Source of the DNA: Thermus sediminis
GTDB taxonomy: Bacteria; Deinococcota; Deinococci; Deinococcales; Thermaceae
Direction of reading: 5' to 3'
Length of the DNA stretch: 64,000 nt
NCBI RefSeq assembly: GCF_003426945.1
Contig: NZ_QURO01000004.1
Coordinates: forward strand, 1,054,001 to 1,118,000
Both the position numbers and the translations under genes were made by a program. Of the stretch, positions 16,422-25,014 are shown piece after piece. The number at the start of each line of letters is the position of its first letter. The stretch's first letter is position 1. The notes under the pieces were generated by a model. That model had not been told where the DNA came from. It saw nothing but the letters and a program-made list of their open reading frames with translations, and did not search any database.

Positions 16422-17750
16422 ATGAAGCACCCCCCCGGACTCAAGGGTTTTCTTTCGGCCTTAGGCCTGCTCCTGGGGCTCCTCCTGGTCTCCACGGGGA
16501 TAGGCCTTTTCGCCTACCTCCTCCTCGAGCCCTACCTGGACCTGCCGGGCTGGACCATCCTCCTCATGGCCCTCGGGCTCCTGGTACCAGCCGCGTTGGC
16601 CGTGGGCCGCCTCTTCCCTTGGCTTTCCGACTGGTACTACTTCCTCCCCGCCCTGGCCTTCCTCCTAGTCTTCACCCTCTACCCCGTCGGCCTCACCGTC
16701 TACCTGGCCTTCACCGACTACTCCGGGGCCCGTAGCGGCTTCCCCGACCGCTCCACGGAAACGGCGGTGGTGGAGCAGGAGGGCCAGAGGCTCCTCCTGG
16801 AGGAACCCGTGGAAGAGGCCCTGCGGTGCGACCCCTGCGCGGGGGAGCCCGTGGAGGTCTACGCCGAGGGACACCGCCTGCGGGCCAGGATCCTCGAGGC
16901 TGAAGGTCAGGAGCTCCTCCTGGACCGTGCCCCCCCCTTCCAGGCGGAGTTCGTGGCCAAGGTGAACGCCTTCGGCTTCGTGGGGCTCAGGAACTTCGCC
17001 TTCATCCTTTCCCAGGCCAGCCAGGCCCTCTTCCCCGTCTTCGTCTGGAACGTGGTCTTCGCTACGGGCACCGTGCTCCTAAACGCCCTCCTCGGCCTCA
17101 TCCTGGGCCTCCTCCTCAACAACAAGGGCCTCAAGCTCCGGAACTTCTACCGCACGGTGCTCATCGTCTCCTGGGCCCTGCCCGGGGTCATCACCGTCCA
17201 GGTTTGGGTGGCCCTCCTCAACTACAACTTCGGGGCCATCAACCGCCTCCTGGGGGTCCTGGGGATCTACCCCATCCCCTGGCTCACCGACCCCGACTGG
17301 GCCAAGGTGGCCATCCTCCTGGTGAACCTCTGGCTGGGCTTCCCCTACATGATGACGGCCACCTTGGGGGCCCTTTCCACCATCCCCGACGAGCTCTACG
17401 AGGCGGCCAAGGTGGACGGGGCCACCCCCTGGCAGACCCTCCTTGGCATCACCCTTCCCCTTCTGGAAAAGCCCATGGTGCCCATCCTCCTCTCCTCCTT
17501 CGCCTTCAACTTCAACAACTTCTACATCATCTACCTACTCACCGGGGGAGGGCCGGCCCAGGAAGGGCGCCTAGCCACGGCCCAGGCCACGGACATCCTC
17601 ATCTCCTGGGCCTTCAAGACCGCCTTCAGCGCCGAGGGGCAGTCCGCCTACGGCCTGGGGGCGGCCATCAGCCTCCTCATCTTCGCCATCACCGTGGCCA
17701 TCAGCCTGGTGAACTTCCGGGTCACCGGGGCCCTGAGGGAGGTGAGGTAG
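16422..17750 (+). CDS. malF: Maltose ABC transporter permease MalF
   Basis: Inner-membrane permease. Two N-terminal membrane segments and a third near residue 85 precede an exterior domain (~residues 100-180); the core permease domain follows with the EAA loop ELYEAAKVDGATPWQ (about residue 325), which docks on the ATPase. FNFNNFYIIYLLTGGGP is typical of MalF. 442 residues, larger than minimal sugar permeases and like Thermus MalF. Stop TAG directly abuts the malG ATG. Confidence 0.93.
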   Translation: MKHPPGLKGFLSALGLLLGLLLVSTGIGLFAYLLLEPYLDLPGWTILLMALGLLVPAALAVGRLFPWLSDWYYFLPALAFLLVFTLYPVGLTVYLAFTDYSGARSGFPDRSTETAVVEQEGQRLLLEEPVEEALRCDPCAGEPVEVYAEGHRLRARILEAEGQELLLDRAPPFQAEFVAKVNAFGFVGLRNFAFILSQASQALFPVFVWNVVFATGTVLLNALLGLILGLLLNNKGLKLRNFYRTVLIVSWALPGVITVQVWVALLNYNFGAINRLLGVLGIYPIPWLTDPDWAKVAILLVNLWLGFPYMMTATLGALSTIPDELYEAAKVDGATPWQTLLGITLPLLEKPMVPILLSSFAFNFNNFYIIYLLTGGGPAQEGRLATAQATDILISWAFKTAFSAEGQSAYGLGAAISLLIFAITVAISLVNFRVTGALREVR

Positions 17751-19070
17751 ATGCGGAAGGTCCTGGCCTTGCTCCTCACCGGCCTCGCCCTCTACGGGGT
17801 CTACTGGTTCGCAGCCCACCGCCTCTTTGACGAGGGCTCCTACCGCAGGCAGGCGGCCTTCGGCAGCGTCTTCGTCCCCTACGGCTGGGCCTACGCCTTG
17901 GGCTTCCTCCTCCTCCTGGTCCTCCTCATCCTCCTCTACAGCCTGGTCTACACCGCCCTCGCGAACCGCCTGAAGGGGAGGCGGAAAAGCCCCTGGCCCC
18001 TCTTCCTCCAGGGGGTCACCCACCTCTTCCTCTGGGTCCTCATCCTCCTCGTCTACTACCCGGTGGTCCAGGTGGTGGCCGCCAGCTTTGACCCCACCAA
18101 CAACCTCTTCAGCTTCAGGAGGCCCGACACGGGCTTTCTGCTCCTGGACGCCAAGGTCATCCCCTACCTGCCCGAGCCCTCCTTGGAAAACTACGCCAAG
18201 CTGGTGGAGGGGGTCGTCTTCTACCCCTACCAGCTGGGCCTCCTCCTCCTCTCGGGCCTGGCCCTCTTGGGTGTGGCGGGGATTGGGCTTCTCCGCCGCT
18301 TCCTCCCGGAGGAGGGCTGGATGGACCTTTGGCAGGGGAGGCTCCTCCTCCTGATGGCCCTTGGGGTCTTCGCCCTGGCCCTCACCCTTTCCCCCAAGCA
18401 GTTCACCGGACAGGGCACGGAGGCCAAGTTCCTCCTGTGGGTGCGGAACACCTTCCTCATCTCCGGGCTCACGGGGCTTCTCGCCGTTCTCCTGACGGCC
18501 ACGGCGGGCTACGCCTTCGCCCGCTTCCGCTACCTGCCCGGGCGCTACCCCCTCCTCCTCTTCTTCATCTTCGTGCAGATGTTCCCGGGATTTCTGGCCC
18601 TGGTGGCCATCTTCTACCTCCTCTCCCGCCTGGACCTCCTGAACACCTTCACCGGCCTGGTCCTGGCCTACTCCGGGGGGATCGTCAGCTTCGGCACCTG
18701 GGTGTACAAGGGCTACCTGGAGAGCATCAGCCCCAGCCTCGAGGAGGCGGCCATGGTGGACGGGGCCAGCAAGTGGCAGGTCTTCACCAAGATCCTCCTC
18801 CCCCTCTCCGCTCCCATGTTCGTCTTCATCTTCCTCCTCCAGTTCGTGGGCACCTACTCGGAGTTCATCCTGGCCAACCTGGTCCTCACCGGGGTGGAAA
18901 GCTGGAACGTGGGCGTGGGGCTTAGGAGCTTCACCGCCGGGCAGTTCCAGACCAAGTGGGGCCTCTTCGCCGCGGCCAGCGTCCTGGGCTCCCTGCCCAT
19001 CCTCTTCCTCTTCTACGGCTTCCAACGGTACTTCGTCTCGGGCTACACGGCGGGGGCCGTGAAAGAATAA
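17751..19070 (+). CDS. malG: Maltose ABC transporter permease MalG
   Basis: Partner of MalF. The C-terminal half is a standard permease with EAA loop SLEEAAMVDGASKWQVF (about residue 325) and WGLFAAASVLGSLP. At 439 residues it is about 150 longer than E. coli MalG because the N-terminal half carries extra membrane segments and a linker. Begins immediately after the malF stop. The MNT gene starts 4 bp downstream. Confidence 0.92.
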   Translation: MRKVLALLLTGLALYGVYWFAAHRLFDEGSYRRQAAFGSVFVPYGWAYALGFLLLLVLLILLYSLVYTALANRLKGRRKSPWPLFLQGVTHLFLWVLILLVYYPVVQVVAASFDPTNNLFSFRRPDTGFLLLDAKVIPYLPEPSLENYAKLVEGVVFYPYQLGLLLLSGLALLGVAGIGLLRRFLPEEGWMDLWQGRLLLLMALGVFALALTLSPKQFTGQGTEAKFLLWVRNTFLISGLTGLLAVLLTATAGYAFARFRYLPGRYPLLLFFIFVQMFPGFLALVAIFYLLSRLDLLNTFTGLVLAYSGGIVSFGTWVYKGYLESISPSLEEAAMVDGASKWQVFTKILLPLSAPMFVFIFLLQFVGTYSEFILANLVLTGVESWNVGVGLRSFTAGQFQTKWGLFAAASVLGSLPILFLFYGFQRYFVSGYTAGAVKE

Positions 19071-19074
19071 GGCC

Positions 19075-19369
19075 ATGAACCTGGAGAGCCTCAGGGCCAG
19101 AAGGGAAGCCATTCTCGGCCTCTGCGCCCGCCACGGGGCGAAAGAGGTAAGGGTCTTTGGCTCCGTGGCCCGGGGAGAGGCCCGCCAAGACAGCGACCTG
19201 GACCTCCTGGTCCTTTTTGAAGAGGGGCGCTCCCTCCTCCCTCCTAGACCATGTCCGGCTCAAGCTGGCCCTCGAGGACCTCCTGGGGATGCCCGTGGAC
19301 GTAGTCAGCGAAGGGGGCCTTTCGCCTCGGATTAGGGAGTGGGTCCTAAAGGAGGCCATCCCTCTATGA
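19075..19369 (+). pseudogene. MntA-type nucleotidyltransferase antitoxin, frameshifted by a 7-bp duplication
   Basis: MNT-domain protein of MntA/HepT toxin-antitoxin pairs; family antitoxins AMPylate the HEPN toxin. The catalytic motif GSx10DxD is intact: GSVARGEARQDSDLD (residues 29-43). After EEGRSL the frame breaks, and the downstream part (LLDHVRLKLALEDLLGMPVD to VLKEAIPL) continues in another frame. At 19231-19244 the sequence TCCCTCC occurs twice in tandem; removing one copy restores a perfect ~95-residue protein (GRSLLDHVRL). As read, the product ends aberrantly at 19335. The restored frame ends ATGA, overlapping the HEPN gene. Real mutation, phase switch or sequencing error cannot be separated here. 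Confidence 0.85.
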
Positions 19370-19701
19370 GGGAGCCCAAGGAGCGGCTTGCGGACATCCT
19401 CGAGGCCATCGCCCGCATAGAGCGCTACGCGGCTATAGGCCGCGAGCGTTTCCTCGAGGACGAGTTGATCCAGGTCTGGGTGGTCCACCACCGGAAACGC
19501 ATCGGCGAAGCTGCGGCTCGCCTGGGGAGGGGTTTCCACGAGGCCCATCCTGGGCTTCCCTGGCGGGAGATGGTGGCCATGCGCAACCTGCTGGTGCACG
19601 AGTACTTCAGCGTGGATCTGGAAGAAGTGTGGCAAACCGTGGTCCGGGATCTCCCCTTTCTCAAGGCCCAGATAATCCAGCTTCTGGAGGAGATCTCTTG
19701 A
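19366..19701 (+). CDS. HepT-like HEPN toxin (DUF86)
   Basis: Small all-helical HEPN protein, likely an RNase toxin held in check by the adjacent MNT protein. The RNase/AMPylation motif Rx4HxY is present as RNLLVHEY (about residues 74-81). 111 residues, typical. ATG 19366 overlaps the antitoxin stop by ATGA, the usual coupled arrangement; an upstream in-frame start at 19339 would lie inside the antitoxin. Its own stop (TGA) overlaps the TTG of the GH13 gene. The pair is embedded between malG and the amylase, so it is read with the mal operon. Confidence 0.85.
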   Translation: MREPKERLADILEAIARIERYAAIGRERFLEDELIQVWVVHHRKRIGEAAARLGRGFHEAHPGLPWREMVAMRNLLVHEYFSVDLEEVWQTVVRDLPFLKAQIIQLLEEIS

Positions 19702-21410
19702 ACTACCACGACCTCGAGCACCTCTCCCCCGCCTTCCCCCGCCTGGGGGAGGAGGTGGAGATCTTCCTGGAAACCGGGGCCGAGGAGGGGCTTCTCCTCT
19801 ACGAGAAGGGCGGGGAGGTCCTGCAAAGGCCCCTGGCCAAGGCCCCTGGGGGGCTCAAGGCCAGGGTGGCCGTGGCCCAAAGCCCCTTCCGCTACCTCTT
19901 CCGCCTCCCCGAGGGGTACCTGGGAAGCCACGGCCTGGAGAAGGCCCTCCCCCGCTACGACCGCTTCTTCCACCTACTCCCCGAGCCCCTTCCCCCCGAG
20001 TGGGCCCTGGGGGCGGTCTTCTACCAGATCTTCCCCGACCGCTTCCGCCAGGGGCGAAAAGGGCTCGCCCCCGAGGACGGGGCCTGGCTTTACGGGGGGA
20101 AGCCCATCCGCAAGAAGGCCTGGCACGAGCCCCCGGGCCCCGAGGGCTCCCGGGAGTTCTACGGGGGGGACCTGTGGGGGGTCCTCGAGGCCCTCCCCTA
20201 CCTAGAGGAGCTGGGGGTGGAGGCCCTCTACCTCACCCCCATCTTCCAAAGCCCTTCTAGCCACCGCTACGACACCGAGGACTACCTGCAGGTGGACCCC
20301 CACCTGGGGGGGGAGGAGGCCCTAAGGGCCCTCTACCAGGCCCTCGAGGCCCGGGGGATGCGGCTCATCCTGGACGGGGTCTTCAACCACATCGGGGCCA
20401 CCCACCCCTGGTTCCAGAAGGCCCTAGAGGACCCCACGAGCCCCGAGCGGGGGATGTTCACCTTCTACCCCGACGGCACCTACGCGAGCTTTTGGGGCGT
20501 GAAGCAGATGCCCAAGCTGGACTACGCCTCCCCCCTGACCCAGGAGCGCTTCGTGTGGGGCAAGGAGGCCCCCATCCGCCACTGGATGCGCCTCTGCCAC
20601 GGCTTTCGGCTGGATGTGGCCCATGCCCTCGGGGAAGGGGGGACCAGCCGCAAGAACGCCCGCTGGCTCCGGGCCCTGGCCCGGGCCGCCAAGGAGGAAA
20701 GGGAGGAGGCCCTCGTCTTCGGGGAGCTCTCCTACGACGCCGTCCCCACCCTTCGGGCCCACACCCTGGACGGGGCCATGCACTACGCCGGCTTCGCCCA
20801 CCCGGTCATGGCCTGGCTCTCGGGGCGGGACGTCCACGGCCACCCCGTGGAGCTTGCGGCTGAGGAGGTCTGGCAGGTCCTCCACGACCACTACGCCGCC
20901 CTGCCCTTACAGCTCCGCCACAGCATGTACACCCTCCTCTCCTCCCACGACATCCCCCGGGCCCTTTGGCGGCTTAGGGGGGACAAGGGGGTCTACCAGC
21001 TGGCCTACGCCCTCCTCTTCGCCTTCCCGGGAAGCCCTGCCCTCTACTACGGGGACGAGATCGGCCTCTCCCAGCCCAACCCCTACGGGGTCTGGGCGGG
21101 GGACCCCTACTGCCGCGCCCCCTTCCCCTGGGACCAGGGAGTCTGGGACCAGGACCTCCTCCGCTTCGTGAAGCGCCTCGCCCACCTCAAAAAGACCCAC
21201 CCGGCCCTCCGGAGGGGAGGCCTTCTGCCCCTAAGGGCCCCCAAGGGGGTCCTGGCCTTCCGCAGGCGGTGGCGGGGGAAGGAGGTCCTGGCCTACTTCG
21301 CCAAGGAGGGGGCCAGGCTTCGGGTTCCTCGGGGGGTGGACCTCCTCACGGGGGAGGAGGTGGCGGGGGAGGTGGAGGCCCGCTACCTCCTCCTGGAGCC
21401 TGTATACTGA
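19698..21410 (+). CDS. GH13 alpha-glucosidase/neopullulanase-type enzyme
   Basis: Cytoplasmic amylase-family enzyme, likely hydrolysing imported malto-oligosaccharides or cyclodextrins. The N-terminal ~110 residues are a beta domain, then the barrel: VFYQIFPDRF, LDGVFNHIG, nucleophile Asp in GFRLDVAHAL, acid/base Glu in VFGELSYD, and the third Asp in LSSHDIPRAL. The pattern is closest to GH13_20 (cyclomaltodextrinase/neopullulanase). No signal peptide. TTG 19698 overlaps the HEPN stop, with GGAGGAGAT just upstream. 570 residues. Last enzyme gene of the mal operon. Confidence 0.9.
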   Translation: MNYHDLEHLSPAFPRLGEEVEIFLETGAEEGLLLYEKGGEVLQRPLAKAPGGLKARVAVAQSPFRYLFRLPEGYLGSHGLEKALPRYDRFFHLLPEPLPPEWALGAVFYQIFPDRFRQGRKGLAPEDGAWLYGGKPIRKKAWHEPPGPEGSREFYGGDLWGVLEALPYLEELGVEALYLTPIFQSPSSHRYDTEDYLQVDPHLGGEEALRALYQALEARGMRLILDGVFNHIGATHPWFQKALEDPTSPERGMFTFYPDGTYASFWGVKQMPKLDYASPLTQERFVWGKEAPIRHWMRLCHGFRLDVAHALGEGGTSRKNARWLRALARAAKEEREEALVFGELSYDAVPTLRAHTLDGAMHYAGFAHPVMAWLSGRDVHGHPVELAAEEVWQVLHDHYAALPLQLRHSMYTLLSSHDIPRALWRLRGDKGVYQLAYALLFAFPGSPALYYGDEIGLSQPNPYGVWAGDPYCRAPFPWDQGVWDQDLLRFVKRLAHLKKTHPALRRGGLLPLRAPKGVLAFRRRWRGKEVLAYFAKEGARLRVPRGVDLLTGEEVAGEVEARYLLLEPVY

Positions 21411-21415
21411 GCCAG

Positions 21416-21724
21416 ATGGGGCCCAGAGACTCCTTTGACCCGATGGGGCAAGAAAACCTCCTTAGGGCGGCAGAGGGCCTCCGGGGAGAGGATCCCAAAG
21501 CCCCAGGCTTCCGGAAAAGGCTCCACGCCCTCCTCCTGGAGGCCAAGGCCCGCTGGGAAAGCCTTTCCCCCGAGGAAAGGAAGCGGCTTCTCGCCCTGTT
21601 GGGAGGCCTCCTCGCCCTCCTGCCCTGGGGGAGGCTGGGGCGGATCGGGGTCCTGATCCAAGGGGCCACAAGCCCCCAGGCCCAGGTCCTCCTGCGGTTG
21701 GCCCTCAAGCTCCTAAAGCGCTAA
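21416..21724 (+). CDS. Hypothetical protein
   Basis: 102 residues, not recognised. A charged N-terminal half (FRKRLHALLLEAKARWESL) is followed by a hydrophobic stretch LLALLGGLLALLPWG and LLRLALKLLKR at the C-terminus, suggesting a peripheral or single-pass membrane protein. ATG 21416 starts 5 bp after the amylase stop, so it may be the tail of the mal operon; ATG 21443 is an alternative start. The 104-bp repeat copy 2 begins in its stop codon. Confidence 0.55.
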   Translation: MGPRDSFDPMGQENLLRAAEGLRGEDPKAPGFRKRLHALLLEAKARWESLSPEERKRLLALLGGLLALLPWGRLGRIGVLIQGATSPQAQVLLRLALKLLKR

Positions 21725-21825
21725 GTGCCCATACGTTAGTTTCGCAACATGGGATGTCCAGGTGGGAGCTCTGGCAAGGCCCTTTTGGGGCCCCCGCCGC
21801 GGCGAAAGCCGCGGTGGGGTACTTA
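21722..21825 (+). repeat. ~100-bp dispersed element, copy 2 (MITE-like)
   Basis: Starts in a TAA stop (TAAGTGCCC), shares GTTTCGCAACATGGGA and the right-hand hairpin (CCCCGCCGCGG / CCGCGGTGGGG, GCGAAA loop) with copy 1, and ends GTGGGGTACTTAG. Ends 10 bp before the mutS2 -10 box. Confidence 0.7.
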
Positions 21826-21834
21826 GCCCTGGGC

Positions 21835-21840
21835 TATACT
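21835..21840 (+). promoter_or_regulatory. mutS2 leaderless -10 box
   Basis: TATACT, 8 nt before the GTG start; no ribosome site. Confidence 0.5.
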
Positions 21841-21848
21841 GGACCTTT

Positions 21849-24107
21849 GTGCGGGATGTCCTCGAGGTCCTGGAGTTCCCCAGGGTAAGGGCCCTCCTGG
21901 CGGAGAGGGCCAAGACCCCCTTGGGGAAGGCCCTGGCCCTGGACCTAGGCCCCCTTTCCCAGGAGGAGGCGGAAAGGCGCCACGGGCTCACCCAGGAGGC
22001 CCTTGGCTACCCCTACCCCCTCCCCGAGGCGGGGGCCCTGAAGGAGGCCTGGGAAAGGGCAAAAGCGGGAGGGAGGCTTTCCGGGCCCGAGCTCCTCAGG
22101 GCAGCCCGGGCCCTGGAGGGAGCCATGGCGCTTAAGGAGGAACTCCTCCCCCTGCAAAACGCCCTGAGCCAGGTGGCGGCGGACATCGGGGACCACGAGG
22201 CCTTCCTGGACCGGATCAGGAAGGCCCTGGACGAGGAAGGGGCGGTGCGGAACGAGGCGAGCCCCCGCCTCCGGCAGGTCCGAAGGGAACTCCACCCCTT
22301 GCGCCAGGAGATCCTAAACCGCCTCTACGCCCTCATGGACCGCCACCGGGAGGCCATCCAGGACCGCTTCGTTACCGTGAGGCGGGAGCGCTACTGCATC
22401 CCCGTGCGCTCCGGCATGGCCCACAAGGTCCCCGGCCTCCTCCTGGACGAGTCCGAGTCCGGGGCCACTCTCTTTATAGAGCCCCTATCCGTGGTCAAGC
22501 TCAACAACCGCCTCTACGCCCTAAGGCTCCAGGAAGAGGAGGAGGTGAACCGCATCCTGAGGGAGCTCTCGGAGCGCCTGGCCGAGGACCCTGGGGTGCC
22601 GGGGACCCTGGAGGCCCTGGCCCTTCTGGACCTCGTCCAGGCCCAGGCGGCCCTAGCCAGGGACCTGGGGCTTTCCCGTCCCCGCTTCGGCGAGGGCTAC
22701 GCCCTGGAGGAGGCCTTCCACCCCCTCATAGAGAATCCGGTGAAGAATAGCCTCGCCCTGGACGAAACCCACCGGCTCCTCCTCCTCTCCGGCCCCAACA
22801 TGGGGGGGAAGACGGCCCTCCTGAAGACCCTGGGCCTGGCCCTCCTCATGGCCCAGTCCGGCCTCTTCGTGGCCGCAAGGAAGGCCACCTTGGCCTGGCC
22901 CGACCGGATCTACGCCGACATCGGGGACGAGCAGTCCCTCCAGGAAAACCTCTCCACCTTTGCCGGGCACCTGAAGCGCCTCAAGGAGATGCTGGAGGGG
23001 GCCACGGAGAAAAGCCTCGTCCTCATAGACGAGCTCGGGAGCGGCACCGACCCCGAGGAGGGGGCGGCCCTCGCCCAGGGCATCCTCGAGGCCCTCCTGG
23101 AGCGGGGCGTCAAGGGGATGGTCACCACCCACCTCTCCCCCCTGAAGGCCTTCGCCCAGGGGCGGGAGGGGATCCTGAACGCTTCCATGCGCTTTGACCT
23201 GGAAAGCCTCAAACCCACCTACGAGCTCGTCCTAGGGGTGCCGGGGCGGAGCTACGCCCTTTCCATCGCCCGGAGGCTCGCCCTGCCCGAGGCGGTCCTG
23301 AGGCGGGCTGAGGCCCTCCTTCCCGAGGGGGGCCGGCTGGAAGCCCTCCTGGAGAAGCTGGAGGCCGAGCGCCTGGCCCTCTTGGAGGAAAAGCGCCGCC
23401 TCCAGGAGGCCCTGGAGGAGGCCGAGGCCCTGAGGCAGGAGCTTTTGGCCAGGGAAAGGGGCTTCGCCGAGGAAAGGGAAAGGCGCCTTAGGGCCCTGGA
23501 GGAGGAGGTGCGGAGGCGGCTTCTCCAGGCGGAAGCGGAGATCAAGGCCCTTAAGGAGAAAGCCCGGACCCAGGGCAAGCGGGACGCCCTGAGGGAGCTC
23601 ATGGCCTTGAGGGAGCGCTACGCCAAGAAGGCAGAGCCCTCGCCACCCCCCCCGGGCCTCGCCCTGGGACAGGCGGTGGAGGTGCCCTCCTTGGGCAAAA
23701 GGGGCAAGGTCTTGGAGCTCAGGGGAGAGGAGGCCCTGGTCCAAGTGGGCCCGGTGAAGATGAGCCTCAAAGCCGGGGAGCTCAAACCCCTTCCCCAGGA
23801 AGCCCAGCCCAAGCCCCTCCCCCTCAAGCCCCGCCGGGAGGGGCGGGAGGTGGACCTAAGGGGCCTCACCGTGGAGGAGGCCCTGCTGGAGGTGGAGGGC
23901 GCCCTGGAGGAGGCCAAAGCCTTGGGCCTTCCCACCCTCCGCCTCCTCCACGGCAAGGGCACCGGGGCCCTGCGCCAGGCCATCCGGGAGGCCTTGCGGC
24001 GGGACAAAAGGGTGGAGGCCTTCGCCGACGCACCCCCCCACGAGGGGGGACACGGGGTCACGGTGGTGGTCCTAAAGGGGGGATTTCTCCCTAGCGCAAG
24101 AGGGTAA
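21849..24107 (+). CDS. mutS2: MutS2 family DNA-structure endonuclease / recombination suppressor
   Basis: Homolog of MutS lacking mismatch-recognition domains. In Thermus the family suppresses homologous recombination by cutting branched DNA; related bacterial MutS2 proteins also act at collided ribosomes. Core ATPase: Walker A SGPNMGGKTALLKTLG (about residue 318), Walker B LVLIDELGSGTDPEEG, VTTHLSPLKAF. A long coiled coil (about residues 490-600, Glu/Arg-rich) precedes a KOW-like segment and the C-terminal Smr nuclease (DLRGLTVEEALLEVE, LLHGKGTGALR). 752 residues. GTG 21849 matches the family N-terminus. Ends with a 17-bp convergent overlap with the next gene. Confidence 0.95.
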   Translation: MRDVLEVLEFPRVRALLAERAKTPLGKALALDLGPLSQEEAERRHGLTQEALGYPYPLPEAGALKEAWERAKAGGRLSGPELLRAARALEGAMALKEELLPLQNALSQVAADIGDHEAFLDRIRKALDEEGAVRNEASPRLRQVRRELHPLRQEILNRLYALMDRHREAIQDRFVTVRRERYCIPVRSGMAHKVPGLLLDESESGATLFIEPLSVVKLNNRLYALRLQEEEEVNRILRELSERLAEDPGVPGTLEALALLDLVQAQAALARDLGLSRPRFGEGYALEEAFHPLIENPVKNSLALDETHRLLLLSGPNMGGKTALLKTLGLALLMAQSGLFVAARKATLAWPDRIYADIGDEQSLQENLSTFAGHLKRLKEMLEGATEKSLVLIDELGSGTDPEEGAALAQGILEALLERGVKGMVTTHLSPLKAFAQGREGILNASMRFDLESLKPTYELVLGVPGRSYALSIARRLALPEAVLRRAEALLPEGGRLEALLEKLEAERLALLEEKRRLQEALEEAEALRQELLARERGFAEERERRLRALEEEVRRRLLQAEAEIKALKEKARTQGKRDALRELMALRERYAKKAEPSPPPPGLALGQAVEVPSLGKRGKVLELRGEEALVQVGPVKMSLKAGELKPLPQEAQPKPLPLKPRREGREVDLRGLTVEEALLEVEGALEEAKALGLPTLRLLHGKGTGALRQAIREALRRDKRVEAFADAPPHEGGHGVTVVVLKGGFLPSARG

Positions 24108-24525
24108 GCACCCCTAGAACCACGGCTATGGCCGTGAAGTAGAGCATGGCCTTGTTGAAGGCCGTGTTGATCTCCGCCCTCACTTCCTGGCGAAGCCCGG
24201 AAACCTCCGCCCTCACCTCCTGGCGCAGGCCGTCCATCTCCTGCCGGAGGCCAGCGATCTCCGCCCGCACTTCCTGGCGCAGGCCGTCCATCTCCTGCCG
24301 GAGGCCAGCGATCTCCGCCCGCACTTCCTGGCGCAGGCCGTCCATCTCCTGACGAAGCCCGGAGATCTCCGCCCTCACCTCCTGGCGCAAGCTGGCCATC
24401 TCCGCCTTCACCTCTTGGCGGAGAAGATCCATCCTCGCCTCCAGGGCGGATACCCGGTCGGGGAGGACGGCCATCACCCCCTCCACGATGCCCTCCAGCT
24501 TGTAGAGGCGTTCTTCTACGGTCAT
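24091..24525 (-). CDS. Coiled-coil protein with 18-residue repeats and C-terminal membrane anchor
   Basis: 144 residues. After an N-terminal helix (MTVEERLYKLEGIVEGVM) come tandem 18-residue units LRQEVRAEIAGLRQEMDG, three nearly identical plus partial ones, predicting a long coiled coil. The C-terminus ends with one membrane segment (AMLYFTAIAVVLGVLTLLR). The repeats are 54 bp and almost identical in DNA. It resembles small membrane-tethered coiled-coil proteins (DUF1640-like in layout), with no known function. Overlaps the mutS2 end by 17 bp on the opposite strand. Confidence 0.75.
   Translation of the reverse strand: MTVEERLYKLEGIVEGVMAVLPDRVSALEARMDLLRQEVKAEMASLRQEVRAEISGLRQEMDGLRQEVRAEIAGLRQEMDGLRQEVRAEIAGLRQEMDGLRQEVRAEVSGLRQEVRAEINTAFNKAMLYFTAIAVVLGVLTLLR
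24192..24390 (-). repeat. In-frame 54-bp tandem repeats
   Basis: About three near-identical 54-bp units plus partial units inside the coiled-coil gene. Length changes in multiples of 54 bp would preserve the frame and alter coiled-coil length. Confidence 0.75.
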
Positions 24526-24555
24526 CTGGCTCTTAGGATAGCAAAACCCACCCCC

Positions 24556-24975
24556 CTAAAGAGGCCTTCCCTCCATTTGGGCGATGCGATCCCGCACCTC
24601 CTGGGGAAGGGGAGCAGGCCTTCCCCCTTCCAGCCAAACCTGAACGGTTTTGCCCCGGGCCGCCTCCTCTCCCCCCGCCCGCACCAGGTACTCCATCTCA
24701 AAGCTGGAGCGACCCAGGCGCACCACCCTCACCCCTACCTCCACGGGATCTTCCAGAAGGATGGGCCTCAGGAAGTCCACCTCCGCCCGGGCCAGGATGA
24801 AGTGCCCTTTCTCCAGCCAGTCCCTTTTTAGCCGAGAAAAGTAGGCCACCCGGGCCATCTCCAAGTAGGTCAGGTAAACGGCGTTGTTCACGTGCCCCAA
24901 AGCGTCCAGGTCGCGGAAGCGCACCTCTATGGGGACCACCACGGGAAAGCCTTCCACGGGAAAAGAGCTTACCAT
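24556..24975 (-). CDS. Acyl-CoA thioesterase (4HBT hotdog, YbgC/FadM-like)
   Basis: 139-residue hotdog protein. The signature VRFRDLDALGHVNNAVYLTYLEMAR (active-site Asp, GHVNN) places it with 4-hydroxybenzoyl-CoA thioesterase relatives that hydrolyse acyl-CoA. ATG 24975 gives the standard N-terminus, although GGGAG lies very close to it; no better start is in frame. Divergent from pepF. The true acyl chain preference cannot be told. Confidence 0.85.
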   Translation of the reverse strand: MVSSFPVEGFPVVVPIEVRFRDLDALGHVNNAVYLTYLEMARVAYFSRLKRDWLEKGHFILARAEVDFLRPILLEDPVEVGVRVVRLGRSSFEMEYLVRAGGEEAARGKTVQVWLEGGRPAPLPQEVRDRIAQMEGRPL

Positions 24976-25002
24976 CTCCCAGCCTCTGACCCACGGGTCA
25001 GG

Positions 25003-25008
25003 TAGAGT
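25003..25008 (+). promoter_or_regulatory. pepF leaderless -10 box
   Basis: TAGAGT, 6 nt before ATG 25015. Confidence 0.4.
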
Positions 25009-25014
25009 AGGGGC

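Noticed and set aside
17571-19112. 513-codon minus-strand frame opposite malF-malG
   Set aside because: Glu/Gly/Val-rich antisense of membrane protein genes, no domain.
24192-24390. 54-bp repeats as a CRISPR or iteron array
   Set aside because: They are in-frame coding repeats of a coiled coil.
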